This document shows positions 21,497 to 34,898 of a stretch of 64,000 nucleotides of DNA, piece after piece. The position numbers were made by a program, and so were the translations under genes. Where the stretch lies: positions 124,001-188,000 of the forward strand of contig JACFYK010000028.1 in the NCBI GenBank assembly GCA_021292105.1. The letters are read 5' to 3'. Positions within the stretch are counted from its first letter, which is position 1. Each line of letters opens with the position of its first letter. The stretch comes from Anadara kagoshimensis. Its lineage: Eukaryota; Mollusca; Bivalvia; Arcoida; Arcidae. The notes under the pieces are model-generated. The model had not been told where the DNA came from, made no database searches, and was given only the letters and a program-made list of their open reading frames with translations.

Positions 21497-23386
21497 GAAT
21501 AAATAAATAAAAAAATACATAAATCAAATAAATAGATAGATAACTAACCCTAATCAATCAATCAATCGGTATATAAACAAATATCAAAACGTTTAGAGAT
21601 TGATAATCACTGTTCACTATATCTCTTACCATGTAATATGTTTTATGTTTTTTGATTGTTGTATTGTGTATTTTGGTAATACAGGGATAATGTTCTTAAG
21701 TCTGGTGTTATTACCGAGTCTGCAAGAATCAAATTAAGTAAATTACAGTATTGTAGAATGAAGATTTGTGTTGTTAAAATACTAACCACTACAGCCTCAT
21801 TTCTGCAACTTATATCACCCAAATTAAGTTGCAAACAGGATGTATTAGGGGTTAGATTTGAAATGACTTAACTTTGCATGATTTGATGATTTTCCAGATA
21901 CATGTAAATATGATTCGGTTGAAGTATTCAGTAATAGAAAAAAAATCATTATGTCATGACTATTTAACAGAAAATATCTAACCACGGATTTTATCATGTT
22001 TACATCTTAATCTTAGAATATGTTGCAAAAATGACTATTCCAGGGTTAATATTTTACTTTGGTTTTATACCTTAATATACATCTATTTCATGTTAATATT
22101 GTTTGTACGAAAAAATCTATTACAGATGTAAATTAAAATCGTTTCTTACCTATGAAAATAAATATATATTTGCTAACCCTATGATTGCCTTTTTTGCAAC
22201 ATAATTTGAATTAAGTTGCAATAATGAAGGCCTTGTGGTTAGTTTTTTTTATCCAACATCTTTCACTAAGCAATGAATAAATGAATCGATAACAAAATAA
22301 ATGATTCAATCAATCAATAAATCAATAATCAATCCAAAAAAAATCAATCATTAATAAAAAATTAATAAATGAAAATAAAGGAGTAATAATGGAAAACTCA
22401 TACATGAATCAATAAATCAAACAACCCATAAATCAATCAATCATGAATAAATAAATAAAAAAATACATAAATCAAATAAATAGATAGATAACTAACCCTA
22501 ATCAATCAATCAATCGGTATATAAACAAATATCAAAACGTTTAGAGATTGATAATCACTGTTCACTATATCTCTTACCATGTAATATGTTTTATGTTTTT
22601 TGATTGTTGTATTGTGTATTTTGGTAATACAGGGATAATGTTCTTAAGTCTGGTGTTATTACCGAGTCTGCAAGAATCAAATTAAGTAAATTACAGTATT
22701 GTAGAATGAAGATTTGTGTTGTTAAAATACTAACCACTACAGCCTCATTTCTGCAACTTATATCACCCAAATTAAGTTGCAAACAGGATGTATTAGGGGT
22801 TAGATTTGAAATGACTTAACTTTGCATGATTTGATGATTTTCCAGATACATGTAAATATGATTCGGTTGAAGTATTCAGTAATAGAAAAAAAATCATTAT
22901 GTCATGACTATTTAACAGAAAATATCTAACCACGGATTTTATCATGTTTACATCTTAATCTTAGAATATGTTGCAAAAATGACTATTCCAGGGTTAATAT
23001 TTTACTTTGGTTTTATACCTTAATATACATCTATTCATGTTAATATTGTTTGTACGAAAAAATCTATTACAGATGTAAATTAAAATCGTTTCTTACCTAT
23101 GAAAATAAATATATATTTGCTAACCCTATGATTGCCTTTTTTGCAACATAATTTGAATTAAGTTGCAATAATGAAGGCCTTGTGGTTAGATTTTTTTTAT
23201 CCAACATCTTTCACTAAGCAATGAATAAATGAATAGATAACAAAATAAATGATTCAATCAATCAATAAATCAATAATCAATCCAAAAAAAATCAATCATT
23301 AATAAAAAATTAATAAATGAAAATAAAGGAGTAATAATGGAAAACTCATACATGAATCAATAAATCAAACAACCCATAAATCAATC

Positions 23387-23390
<4 letters not shown>
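21497..23390 (+). repeat. A2 948-bp tandem pair (module P copies 2 and 3)
   Basis: Two near-identical copies, the second starting at about 22444. Corresponding points at 21643 and 22591 are 948 bp apart. The pair is at the same position as in A1, so it was present before the A units were duplicated. Confidence 0.9.
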
Positions 23391-23438
<48 letters not shown>

Positions 23439-24365
23439 TCAATCAATCATCAATCAATCAATCAATCAATTAAATCCATCAATATATGAATCAATCAGAC
23501 AATTGATAATTTAATCAGCGAATGAATCAATTAATACATCAATCAATAAACCAACTAATAAATCAATAAATCAGTCAATCAATCAATAAAACAATTAGTA
23601 AACAAATTAAATCCTTTGATCAATCAATCAGACAATCTTTAATTCAACCAACCCATAAATCAATGAATCAATAGATAATCAAATAAATAAATAATAAATA
23701 ATAAATAAATAAATAAATAATAAATAAAATAAATAAATAAATAATAATAAATAAATAAATCAATCAATCAATCATCAATCAATCAACAATAATCAATCAA
23801 TAACCATCCAATCAGTCAATCAATCAATCAATATATAATTAAATAAATAAATAATAAACAAATGAATCAATCAATTCATCAACCAACCCATTAATCAATC
23901 AATCAATCAATCAATTAATCAACCAACACATATAACAATCAATCAATCAATCAATTAACTTATCAATCAATCAATAATCATCCAATCAGTCATCAATCAA
24001 TACATCAATCAATCAATCAATCAACCAGTCACTCCACAATAATCAATCTCAATCAACCAATCAGTCAATCAGCAAATCAATCAGCAAATCAATCAATCGA
24101 TACATCAATCTATAAATCAATTAGACAATCAATCAATCAACCAATCAGTCAATCAGAAAAAAATCAATCGATCAATCAGCCAATCAATCCCTATCGACGA
24201 ATCAATCAATAAATCTATCAGCAAATAGATTAATCACTTAATGAATCAAATCAAACATTCAATCAATCAATCAATTAACCTATCAATCAATTAATCAATC
24301 AACTAGTGAATAACTCAATAAATCAATCAAAAAACCAATCAGTCAATTGGTCAATCAGGGAATTT

Positions 24366-24398
<33 letters not shown>

Positions 24399-24895
24399 CA
24401 ATCGGTATATAAACAAATAATTAAAATGAAATTAGTCAAAAAAGAATGGAAAATAAGTATAATAAATCAATCAATACATCAATAAATAAATAAATAAATA
24501 AATAAATAGATAATAATAAATAAATAAATAAATAATAAATCAATCATCAATCAATCAATCAATCGGTATATAAACAAATAATTAAAATGAAATAAGTCAA
24601 AGAAGAATGGAAAATAAGTATAATAAATCAATAAATACATTAATAAATCAATAAATATATAGAATAAGACCTAAAAAACGAAGAATTGAAATAAATCAGT
24701 AACAAATTAAATAGAATTAGGTGAAAGATTAATTGAAAAACGAGTAAATGAATAAAAAAATGAACAAATCAATCAATAAATCAATAAATATATCAATAAA
24801 TATATCAATAGATATCTAGAATGAGACCCAAATAATAAAGAATTGAAAAAAATAAGTATATAAATCAATAAATCCATAATCAATCAATCAAATAA
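23225..24895 (+). repeat. A2 (AATC)n/(AAAT)n satellite, tract 2
   Basis: Overlaps the satellite tail of the second 948-bp copy and continues as AATC/AAAT satellite. Its (AAAT)n stretches (23685-23760, 24480-24540) are broken by AATA slips more often than in A3 or A4. No gene. Confidence 0.9.
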
Positions 24896-26283
24896 CAAGG
24901 TATTTAATTTTCGTTAAAGAATTTCTCTAGGTGATATGTTCTTAATTAGGTGCAAACATGACATTGTCGGGGTTAAGATTTTAATTGTCTATCCGAAGTT
25001 AATGGGACAACGTAATTAGGCTACAATGTAGAGTACTATACATGCTTTTTAGAAAAAACAAATTTTCTTTTATAACTGGCTTTTTGCCATATAACTCTAG
25101 CTTAACTAAGGTCTACCCCTTTATGTATATTAGTTGCAAAAATGACATGGAATTGAGAGCTAACCCTAAGCCTATCAAAAGGTTATTCTGTAATAACTTT
25201 TATTCTTAATTATAGTATAACTGATATGTTGCTTAGAAACAAAAGTATTCTGCGATAATTTAAAATCAAACATATAACCCTAGGCTATAAATCTTTTTTT
25301 ATGATTAAGTTGCAAAAATGAAAGGCAATGGTTAGATGTTTTATAACTCTCCAAAGGCAAATCTAAATATTTTTTTAAATTTTATTATAGTGTATAATAT
25401 GTTGTTGATATATATATAAACTTAGGTTTGATAATCCAACTTTACAATATATTGCTAGCCTAAACATGGGCAGACTGGCCGATTTTGTCATGTTTGCAAC
25501 TTAAACAGAAAATACAAAGGCTAGGGTTCGTATGTTAGCGTCAAAATAGGTATTGATTTTATGCATTTCTGAAATGCCTTTGTGTGTTCTTTAATCCAAC
25601 AAACGCCTAAGGTATACCATTAAAAATGACAGAGAAAACTGACATCAAACTTCTGTGTTTTTGGTCATTTTTCGTATGTTTGCAACGTAATTCACAAATG
25701 GTGAAAATGAATAGGGGGTTCACTGTAAATAGAGATATCTGCGCGAAGGTATAAGCGAGACCTTAGCCGTTTTGCATGCCGTTAGTAGATAAAATTTGGC
25801 AACTTTTCATGTATAGAGGGTTAGGTTGCCAAGATTTTTTGATACTTTTTTAAGTCGCCAAAATTTTTTTTACAAAAAATGTCACCCAAGACGAACTCAT
25901 TTTCTGGGTGATATACCCCACTTGAGGACTTTTTTTCAGAAGCCGTTTTTTGAGCTTTTTAACGCATTGGAGGGTTAGAAACGCAACAGAACCATAAATA
26001 ACCATCCTAACCCCTGATTGAACGCCGTTTAAACGTCTTTAACCCCCTGACAAATAGCGGAGATAGCATTAAGTTGCATACAAGACATGCTTTTTTGAAC
26101 TTTTTAAAAGAAAAAAGTGAAAACGATAAGAAAACATAACCCTCTGTTGGCACATTGTATATACATACTTAGAACTACTAATAGCACATTATGTCATGTT
26201 AAAATCCTTTATAATATCTGAGATAGATCTTTGCAAAAATCGATTAAGTTGCAAAATGACCTAACCACGGTTCACAACGCTAA
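24896..26283 (+). repeat. A2 right region and right-end domain
   Basis: Copy of A1 7976-9369, including the conserved 29-base stretch at 25937-25965 and the terminal CACAAC at 26273-26278. It has unusually many one-base homopolymer losses relative to A1, A3 and A4. Confidence 0.82.
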
Positions 26284-26944
26284 TTAGGGTTAGGGTTAGG
26301 GTTAGGGTTAGGGTTAGGGTTAGGGTTAGGGTTAGGGTTAGGTTAGGGTTAGGGTTAGGGTTAGGGTTAGGGTTAGGGTTAGGGTTAGGGTTAGGGTTAG
26401 GGTTAGGGTTAGGGTTAGGGTTAGGGTTAGGGTTAGGGTTAGGGTTAGGGTTAGGGTTAGGGTTAGGGTTAGGGTTAGGGTTAGGGTTAGGGTTAGGGTT
26501 AGGGTTAGGGTTAGGGTTAGGGTTAGGTTAGGGTTAGGGTTAGGGTTAGGGTTAGGGTTAGGGTTAGGGTTGGGTTAGGGTTAGGGTTAGGGTTAGGGTT
26601 AGGGTTAGGGTTAGGGTTAGGGTTAGGGTTAGGGTTAGGGTTAGGGTTAGGGTTAGGGTTAGGGTTAGGGTTAGGGTTAGGGTTAGGGTTAGGGTTAGGG
26701 TTAGGGTTAGGGTTAGGGTTAGGGTTAGGGTTAGGGTTAGGTTAGGGTTAGGGTTAGGGTTAGGGTTAGGGTTAGGGTTAGGGTTAGGGTTAGGGTTAGG
26801 GTTAGGGTTAGGGTTAGGGTTAGGGTTAGGGTTAGGGTTAGGGTTAGGGTTAGGGGTTAGGGTTAGGGTTAGGGTTAGGGTTAGGGTTAGGTTAGGGTTA
26901 GGGTTAGGGTTAGGGTTAGGGTTAGGGTTAGGGTTAGGGTTAGG
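26284..26944 (+). repeat. Interstitial telomeric array between A2 and B2 (661 bp)
   Basis: Mostly TTAGGG with scattered variants (TTAGG near 26338, 26523, 26738 and 26887; TTGGG near 26568; TTAGGGG near 26852). It ends TTAGG directly before CTATCG. Confidence 0.97.
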
Positions 26945-26956
26945 CTATCGTCGCGG

Positions 26957-27178
26957 TCATTATTGCAACTTAATCTGCCATGTTTGCAACTTAATGTGTC
27001 ATGTTTGCAACTTATGGTTAATGTTTTTGCAACTTAATAGTTTATGCAACTTAATGTGTCATTTTTGCAACTTAATTGTCATGTATGCAACTTAATGTAA
27101 CAGTTTCTGCAACTTAAAAATTCATGTTTGCAGTTTAATTTTCATGTATGCAACCTAAATATCCATGTTTGCCACCTG
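26957..27178 (+). repeat. Phased TTGCAACTTAA cluster of B2
   Basis: About ten copies, less decayed than in B1 (for example TTTTTGCAACTTAATTG near 27066, where B1 has an altered copy). Spacing is about 20 bp. It immediately follows the GTCGCG terminus. Confidence 0.9.
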
Positions 27179-27857
27179 AAGGCTTTAAAGAAGGGGCTCA
27201 TTTTTTGCCTATGCTCATATTCTGTTGGTATATATCTATCACTAAATGAGACAAAATCTGAAAATATCATTAAATTTAGTCGAGTATTTTTGAAGTTATT
27301 TAATTTTTTTTAAAAAACGCACTCGTTTTCAGTTGTCAAATTCGACCAGTTTTCCAACAACTGGATGCCTGTACTTTTCAGTTCTAACGTAGTGTGCCCC
27401 TGAGCCTCAATTAGGCTATTATAATCAAGTTTTACTGTATTATAAAATTGAAAAAAATTCCTTCAAAATTAGGTTGCACTGCCTGTGGTTAGCCGCGGTT
27501 AGAACGTATTAAGTGGCAAAAACACGCTACCATTGGTGCACTATCTCTGTACCTATCAGTATTAGAGTAGAATCTGTTTTACATTTGTATTCAACTATGT
27601 GTTAGCTCTGCAAATATATACAAGCTAAGGTTATATGTGATGTTTTACATGAGATATTTTACAGAAACAGTACATGATTTCAGTTGTTTATTTCGACCAC
27701 ATTTTCACTTAGCTAATTGTACTTTTCAGTAGAGATGGGGTATGTCCAAATACATATATCCAGGTAGCACGTGGAAGTTTTATACTTCAGTAACAATAAA
27801 ATAATTGCTCTTTTAATTAAGTTGCATAACCTGCGGTTAGTCTGGGGTTAGGTTAAG

Positions 27858-29560
27858 AATAAGTTGTAAAAATGATGCATGCGGGGTTAGCCAATATTGC
27901 AAGAAAATGTAACATTTTTATGAGGTACACCATGGTTAACCTTTTCGGTGAAGTAAAACGATTGTGTAAAGCAAGAAACAATTAAGTAATTTGTTACATA
28001 TCATCGTTACCATGCTAACCATATGCACTTCATTTTTGCAACTTACATTAAGTTTCAAAAATGAATATTTCTGTGGCTAAAATTTATTGAGATAAAATTA
28101 TTGGTATGAACGGTGTAAAGGGGTGTAACTTGTGTCAATTATTCCATATTTTCAGAAACTAATAATATATAACTCATTTACCAATAATAAAAAAGTTATA
28201 CGCTATTTCCGTTATTAATAAAAATTCGATTTATCATAAGGTATACCCCTTACTGATATTTTAGAGTTGAACTTTTTTCTCCTCAAATCATTTCAAGACT
28301 TATATTATTTGAATCAGGGCAAAAAACTGAACCAGAAATTGTTTTAAAATGGTCATTTAAAGTGTTGTGGAGAAAACTATAATCAATACAAGAAATTCAA
28401 GAATAAGTTGTAAAAATGATGCATGCGGGGTTAGCCAATATTGCAAGAAAATGTAACATTTTTATGAGGTACACCATGGTTAACCTTTTCGGTGAAGTAA
28501 AACGATTGTGTAAAGCAAGAAACAATTAAGTAATTTGTTACATATCATCGTTACCATGCTAACCATATGCACTTCATTTTTGCAACTTACATTAAGTTTC
28601 AAAAATGAATATTTCTGTGGCTAAAATTTATTGAGATAAAATTATTGGTATGAACGGTGTAAAGGGGTGTACTTGTGTCAATTATTCCATATTTTCAGAA
28701 ACTAATAATATAATAACTCATTTACCAATAATAAAAAAGTTATACGCTATCTCCGTTATTAGAAGAGATAGAGCAAATCTGATAGCATTTTCGTACTATG
28801 ATTTTCAATGAAGAATTCGATTTTTTTACGTATAACCTTTTTCTGGTATTTTTAACATTGGTTTTATATAATATACTATTCAATGTCATTTTAAATATGT
28901 TTAAATGCTTAATTTACGAAAAATAAAAATTCGATTTATCATAAGGTATACCCCTTACTGATATTTTAGAGTTAACTTTTTTCTTCTCAAATCATTTCAA
29001 GACTTATATTATTTGAATCAGGGCAAAAAACTGAACCAGAAATTGTTTTAAAAAGGTCATTTAAAGTGTTGTGGAGAAAACTATAATCAATACAAGAAAT
29101 CAAGAATAAGTTGTAAAAATGATGCATGCGGGGTTAGCCAATATTGCAAGAAAATGTAACATTTTTATGAGGTACACCATGGTTAACCTTTTCGGTGAAG
29201 TAAAACGATTGTGTAAAGCAAGAAACAATTAAGTAATTTGTTACATATCATCGTTACCATGCTAACCATATGCACTTCATTTTTGCAACTTACATTAAGT
29301 TTCAAAAATGAATATTTCTGTGGCTAAAATTTATTGAGATAAAATTATTGGTATGAACGGTGTAAAGGGGTGTAACTTGTGTCAATTATTCCATATTTTC
29401 AGAAACTAATAATATAATAACTCATTTACCAATAATAAAAAAGTTATACGCTATCTCCGTTATTAGAAGAGATAGAGCAAATCTGATAGCATTTTCGTAC
29501 TATGATTTTCAACGAAGATTCCGAATCTGTCAAGAGTTTCCAGATACATATGATTATTTT
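27858..29560 (+). repeat. B2 three-copy internal module
   Basis: Copies start at 27858, 28402 and 29104 (periods 544 and 702). The first copy lacks the same internal stretch as in B1. The third continues into the block D homologue. Confidence 0.9.
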
Positions 29561-32440
29561 TTAAGTGTTTCCAGCTGCTTTTAATGGTTAATAAAGCGCA
29601 TATTGTTGCCAGTGCAAGGTTAGAAAATTTTATATAGGGCTTCAGTGTATCCTTTAACATGTATTTTGAATACTCATTATATAAATATCATTTTGTGATT
29701 ATTTGTTGTCCTACGACTTTATATGACTTCTTTTTTGACTGAATAGATATATGTACATATCCTGGTCAATGTACAAACATCATTCGTCATTGTTGGAAAC
29801 AGCAATGGAGAGTAAAAGTTCTAACCACTGCAACATCATTTTTGCAACATATTTGTAGTCTTATTTAAGTTGCATAACTGAAGACTATAGGGTTAGATTG
29901 GGAATGTCCAAATTTTACACATTTCATTAATTTTCAGGTAACAGTTAATAGAGATCAGTTATATATTTTTAATTTAAATCAAAGAAACGATTATATCACT
30001 ACCATTAAACACATAAAACATCTAACCACTGAGTTCATCATGTTTACAACGTAATCTTAATTTATGTTGCAAAACTGACAAAGTCAGGGTTAATGATTTA
30101 TTGATGGTTATATACATGAATAAATACATTTTCCATAAAAATGTTTTAATTTCTTAATTCATTCAGTCCATATGTACATAAAATGGTTTCTAACTCGCAA
30201 ATGTAAGTCTGTGTTTTCTAACCCTATTGTTGCCATTTTTGACACTTAATCAAAAATAAGTTGCAAACATGGAGACCTTGTGGTTAGGTTTTTTATATCA
30301 TTAATTTTGGTAAAAATATAAAAGAGTTTTTTCATAATTGAAGTTTGGGATGATATGCATTTTATTTGTACGCAGACATTGCGAATCTTCGCAGCATTAT
30401 ACGCCATTTAATCTGTCTATACATATAAATTTCTACAATATTTTACTCACTGAAATGTAATGAATTTAAACTGTTTTGTACATATTAAATTTAGTGCGAT
30501 ATCTAACCATTTAATAGAGGTATTCTAGCATAATCTAGGCTTACTCTTTTGAATACAGTTTTAAATTTTCTCTATCTCTCTAGTATTTCAATTTCAAGGG
30601 CGATATTCCAACGTCAACTATATCAAAATATAGGTTATTCTATATATATTTAAACATATAAATAGGCTGTGAATTTGTTTTGTTTTACATAAAAAACACA
30701 AACATTATTTCGCTTGACCCTATCACTAAAATTAAGTCGCAAAAACGATGTATTAGGGGTTAGGATTTTATCTGTCTATCCATAGTAGATGTGTCAATGT
30801 TATTAAGCTAAAACGTAGTGTACTATACTTGCTGCTTAGAAAAACAAGATTTTCTCTGATATTTTGATTTTTAAGATTATCCCTAACTTAACCGCAGGTC
30901 TACCCCCTTTATGAAATTTAAGTTGCAACTTTGAAGAGCTAACCCTTATCATATCAAAAGGCGATATCATAATAAAACAAGTTTTAACACGTAGTATATT
31001 TGTTGTGTTGCCAAGAAAAATAACGTTACCTTCGGTATTTCAAAATAATATATATAAACTGAAGTCATAAACATTTAAACAGATTAAGTTGGAAAAACTA
31101 GATGCCAGGGCTAGAATAATATGCAACTTTCTAAAGGCAAACCCTTAATATTTTCTTTACTGAAATGTATTGTGTAATATGAAGTTTGTATGTAAGGAAA
31201 CGTTTCATTGATAATTGAATCTTTTCTATATAATCTAACTTAACACATAAACTGACCCCCAATTTTTCATGTTTGCAACTTAAACTGCTTTAAAATGACC
31301 TCGGCTCAGTGTCTTGTTGAAAGGAAATGCTTTTTATTATATATGTTTTATAAAGTCGCTTTTACATTCTTTAATCTAACAAACTACAATAAGGGTATCT
31401 AATGTTTCCGCTAAGATATAACTGTTTAAAATATTGGATTTTTTTGTCATTTTTGCAACTTAATTGAATCTGTTCTTCGAGATATGATTAGATATATTTT
31501 CACTTTCCAAAGTGAAAAACCACATTGTTTTTGTACCAACATGTAGTGCATTGTGCGTAGTATTTGCCAACTTGCCAGTTTTTTTGATATTCCAATTTTA
31601 ACTATGCAACCCTAGCACAACCCTAGACTGACCCCCTCTTTTTTTCATTTTTGCAACTTAAACTGAAAAAACATAGGCTAGGGTTGATGTCTTTACAACG
31701 AAAAATGCTTAAACTATGATGCTTTTCCGAAAGCATTATGCATATTCTATAATCTAATCAAAGATGGAAATGATACCTTGAAGGAATCCTGAGATATTCA
31801 AATGTAAACTTTCCGGATTTTGTGAATTTTTGTCATTTTTGCAACTTATTCCAGCTTATGTAAAAATAACGGAGGGGGTAGCAAAATTTTCGATATCTTT
31901 ATCAAATAACAAGGCATTCCTTAATCGTTTTGCATGCTCATAATAGACAAAATTTAGCAACTTTTGAGGTATATATGGTTAAGATCAAGCAAGGAAAAAA
32001 TACTTTTCTAAGTTGCCAAAATTTTTTTACTTCAATTGGCAGGTCTGAGACAAACTCATTTTTTGGAGGATATACACCAACACAGGACCTTTTTCCAGAA
32101 GCCGTTTTTTGAGCTTTTTAACGCGTGGGAGGGTTAGAAAATCGCTTAGAACCATGTATTATGAATCTAACCCCTGATTGAACGCCCCTTAACCGCCTCT
32201 AACCCTTCAACAAATAACAAAGATAAATTATGTTGCATTACTGACCAAAATATACGCGGTTATACCACGTTTAGATGAAATAGTTGAGATATCCTAACAA
32301 AATTTACGGACAATATACTTCTAAGTACGAACCACGACTTTTTTATATATTTACGCTAACCCTAACGTACTAAAACCTCATAAGGGTTACTAAAATTATT
32401 AAGTTGCAAAAAGGGGTCTAACCGCCATTCGCGACGCTAA
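29561..32440. other. B2 middle and right regions, no gene seen
   Basis: AT-rich DNA following B1 base for base apart from scattered differences. It includes composite motifs near 29867, 30055, 30253 and 30732, and the right-end domain with the 29-base identity at 32096-32124. No (AATC)n satellite is present. Confidence 0.75.
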
Positions 32441-33634
32441 TTAGGGTTAGGGTTAGGGTTAGGGTTAGGGTTAGGGTTAGGGTTAGGGTTAGGGTTAGGG
32501 TTAGGGTTAGGGTTAGGGTTAGGGTTAGGGTTAGGGTTAGGGTTAGGGTTAGGGTTAGGGTTAGGGTTAGGGTTAGGGTTAGGGTTAGGGTTAGGGTTAG
32601 GGTTAGGGTTAGGGTTAGGGTTAGGGTTAGGGTTAGGGTTAGGGTTAGGGTTAGGGTTAGGGTTAGGGTTAGGGTTAGGGTTAGGGTTAGGGTTAGGGTT
32701 AGGGTTAGGGTTAGGGTTAGGGTTAGGGTTAGGGTTAGGGTTAGGGTTAGGGTTAGGGTTAGGGTTAGGGTTAGGGTTAGGGTTAGGGTTAGGGTTAGGG
32801 TTAGGGTTAGGGTTAGGGTTAGGTTAGGGTTAGGGTTAGGGTTAGGGTTAGGGTTAGGGTTAGGGAGGGTTAGGGTTAGGGTTAGGGTTAGGGTTAGGGT
32901 TAGGGTTAGGGTTAGGGTTAGGGTTAGGGTTAGGGTTAGGGTTAGGGTTAGGGTTAGGGTTAGGGTTAGGGTTAGGGTTAGGGTTAGGGTTAGGGTTAGG
33001 GTTAGGGTTAGGGTTAGGGTTAGGGTTAGGGTTAGGGTTAGGGTTAGGGTTAGGGTTAGGGTTAGGGTTAGGGTTAGGGTTAGGGTTAGGGTTAGGGTTA
33101 GGGTTAGGGTTAGGGTTAGGGTTAGGGTTAGGGTTAGGGTTAGGGTTAGGGTTAGGGTTAGGGTTAGGGTTAGGGTTAGGGTTAGGGTTAGGGTTAGGGT
33201 TAGGGTTAGGGTTAGGGTTAGGGTTAGGGTTAGGGTTAGGGTTAGGGTTAGGGTTAGGGTTAGGGTTAGGGTTAGGGTTAGGGTTAGGGTTAGGGTTAGG
33301 GTTAGGGTTAGGGTTAGGAGGGTTAGGGTTAGGGTTAGGGTTAGGGTTAGGGTTAGGGTTAGGGTTAGGGTTAGGGTTAGGGTTAGGGTTAGGGTTAGGG
33401 TTAGGGTTAGGGTTAGGGTTAGGGTTAGGGTTAGGGTTAGGGTTAGGGTTAGGGTTAGGGTTAGGGTTAGGGTTAGGGTTAGGGTTAGGGTTAGGGTTAG
33501 GGTTAGGGTTAGGGTTAGGGTTAGGGTTAGGGTTAGGGTTAGGGTTAGGGTTAGGGTTAGGGTTAGGGTTAGGGTTAGGGTTAGGGTTAGGGTTAGGGTT
33601 AGGGTTAGGGTTAGGGTTAGGGTTAGGGTTAGGG

Positions 33635-33675
<41 letters not shown>

Positions 33676-33983
33676 GGTTAGGGTTAGGGTTAGGGTTAGG
33701 GTTAGGGTTAGGGTTAGGGTTAGGGTTAGGGTTAGGGTTAGGGTTAGGGTTAGGGTTAGGGTTAGGGTTAGGGTTAGGGTTAGGGTTAGGGTTAGGGTTA
33801 GGGTTAGGGTTAGGGTTAGGGTTAGGGTTAGGGTTAGGGTTAGGGTTAGGGGGTTAGGGTTAGGGTTAGGGTTAGGGTTAGGGTTAGGGTTAGGGTTAGG
33901 TTAGGGTTAGGGTTAGGGTTAGGGTTAGGGTTAGGGTTAGGGTTAGGGTTAGGGTTAGGGTTAGGGTTAGGGTTAGGGTTAGG
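32441..33983 (+). repeat. Interstitial telomeric array between B2 and B3 (1,543 bp)
   Basis: Very regular TTAGGG with only a few variants (TTAGG near 32819, GGGAGGG near 32865, GGAGGG near 33317, GGTTTAGGG near 33651, a G5 run near 33849, TTAGG near 33897). It ends TTAGG before CTATCG, as at B2. Confidence 0.97.
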
Positions 33984-33995
33984 CTATCGTCGCGG

Positions 33996-34217
33996 TCATT
34001 ATTGCAACTTAATCTGCCATGTTTGCAACTTAATGTGTCATGTTTGCAACTTATGGTTAATGTTTTTGCAACTTAATAGTTTATGCAACTTAATGTGTCA
34101 TTTTTGCAACTTAATTGTCATGTATGCAACTTAATGTAACAGTTTCTGCAACTTAAAAATTCATGTTTGCAGTTTAATTTTCATGTATGCAACCTAAATA
34201 TCCATGTTTGCCACCTG
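33996..34217 (+). repeat. Phased TTGCAACTTAA cluster of B3
   Basis: Same copies and spacing as in B2 (constant offset of 7,039 bp). Confidence 0.9.
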
Positions 34218-34898
34218 AAGGCTTTAAAGAAGGGGCTCATTTTTTGCCTATGCTCATATTCTGTTGGTATATATCTATCACTAAATGAGACAAAATCTGA
34301 AAATATCATTAAATTTAGTCGAGTATTTTTGAAGTTATTTAATTTTTTTTAAAAAACGCACTCGTTTTCAGTTGTCAAATTCGACCAGTTTTCCAACAAC
34401 TGGATGCCTGTACTTTTCAGTTCTAACGTAGTGTGCCCCTGAGCCTCAATTAGGCTATTATAATCAAGTTTTACTGTATTATAAAATTGAAAAAAATTCC
34501 TTCAAAATTAGGTTGCACTGCCTGTGGTTAGCCGCGGTTAGAACGTATTAAGTGGCAAAAACACGCTACCATCGGTGCACTATCTCTGTACCTATCAGTA
34601 TTAGAGTAGAATCTGTTTTACATTTGTATTCAACTATGTGTTAGCTCTGCAAATATATACAAGCTAAGGTTATATGTGATGTTTTACATGAGATATTTTA
34701 CAGAAACAGTACATGATTTCAGTTGTTTATTTCGACCACATTTTCACACTTAGCTAATTGTACTTTTCAGTAGAGATGGGGTATGTCCAAATACATATAT
34801 CCAGGTAGCACGTGGAAGTTTTATACTTCAGTAAAAATAAAATAATTGCTCTTTTAATTAAGTTGCATAACCTGCGGTTAGTCTGGGGTTAGGTTAAG

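Larger units (their letters stand above)
17069..26283 (+). repeat. Subtelomeric unit A2 (family A, complete, about 9.22 kb)
   Basis: Near-identical to A1 in its left 3 kb (constant offset of 16,887 bp up to a one-base insertion near 18083) and with the same internal order. Differences concentrate in satellite lengths and in one-base losses in homopolymers between about 24900 and 26000 (for example AGGTGCAAAC for AGGTTGCAAAC near 24949). It shares C at 25221 with A3 and A4 against A1. No gene is seen. Confidence 0.95.
26945..32440 (+). repeat. Subtelomeric unit B2 (family B, complete, about 5.50 kb)
   Basis: Same architecture as B1. At right-half sites it pairs with B4 against B1 and B3 (T at 30584, C at 31030, A at 31502, C at 32333). 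The 61-codon frame at 27128-27313 recurs in B3 and in part in B4, but overlaps the motif cluster and is not supported as a gene. The 60-codon frame at 31930-32112 lies in the right-end domain and is broken in B3. Confidence 0.95.
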
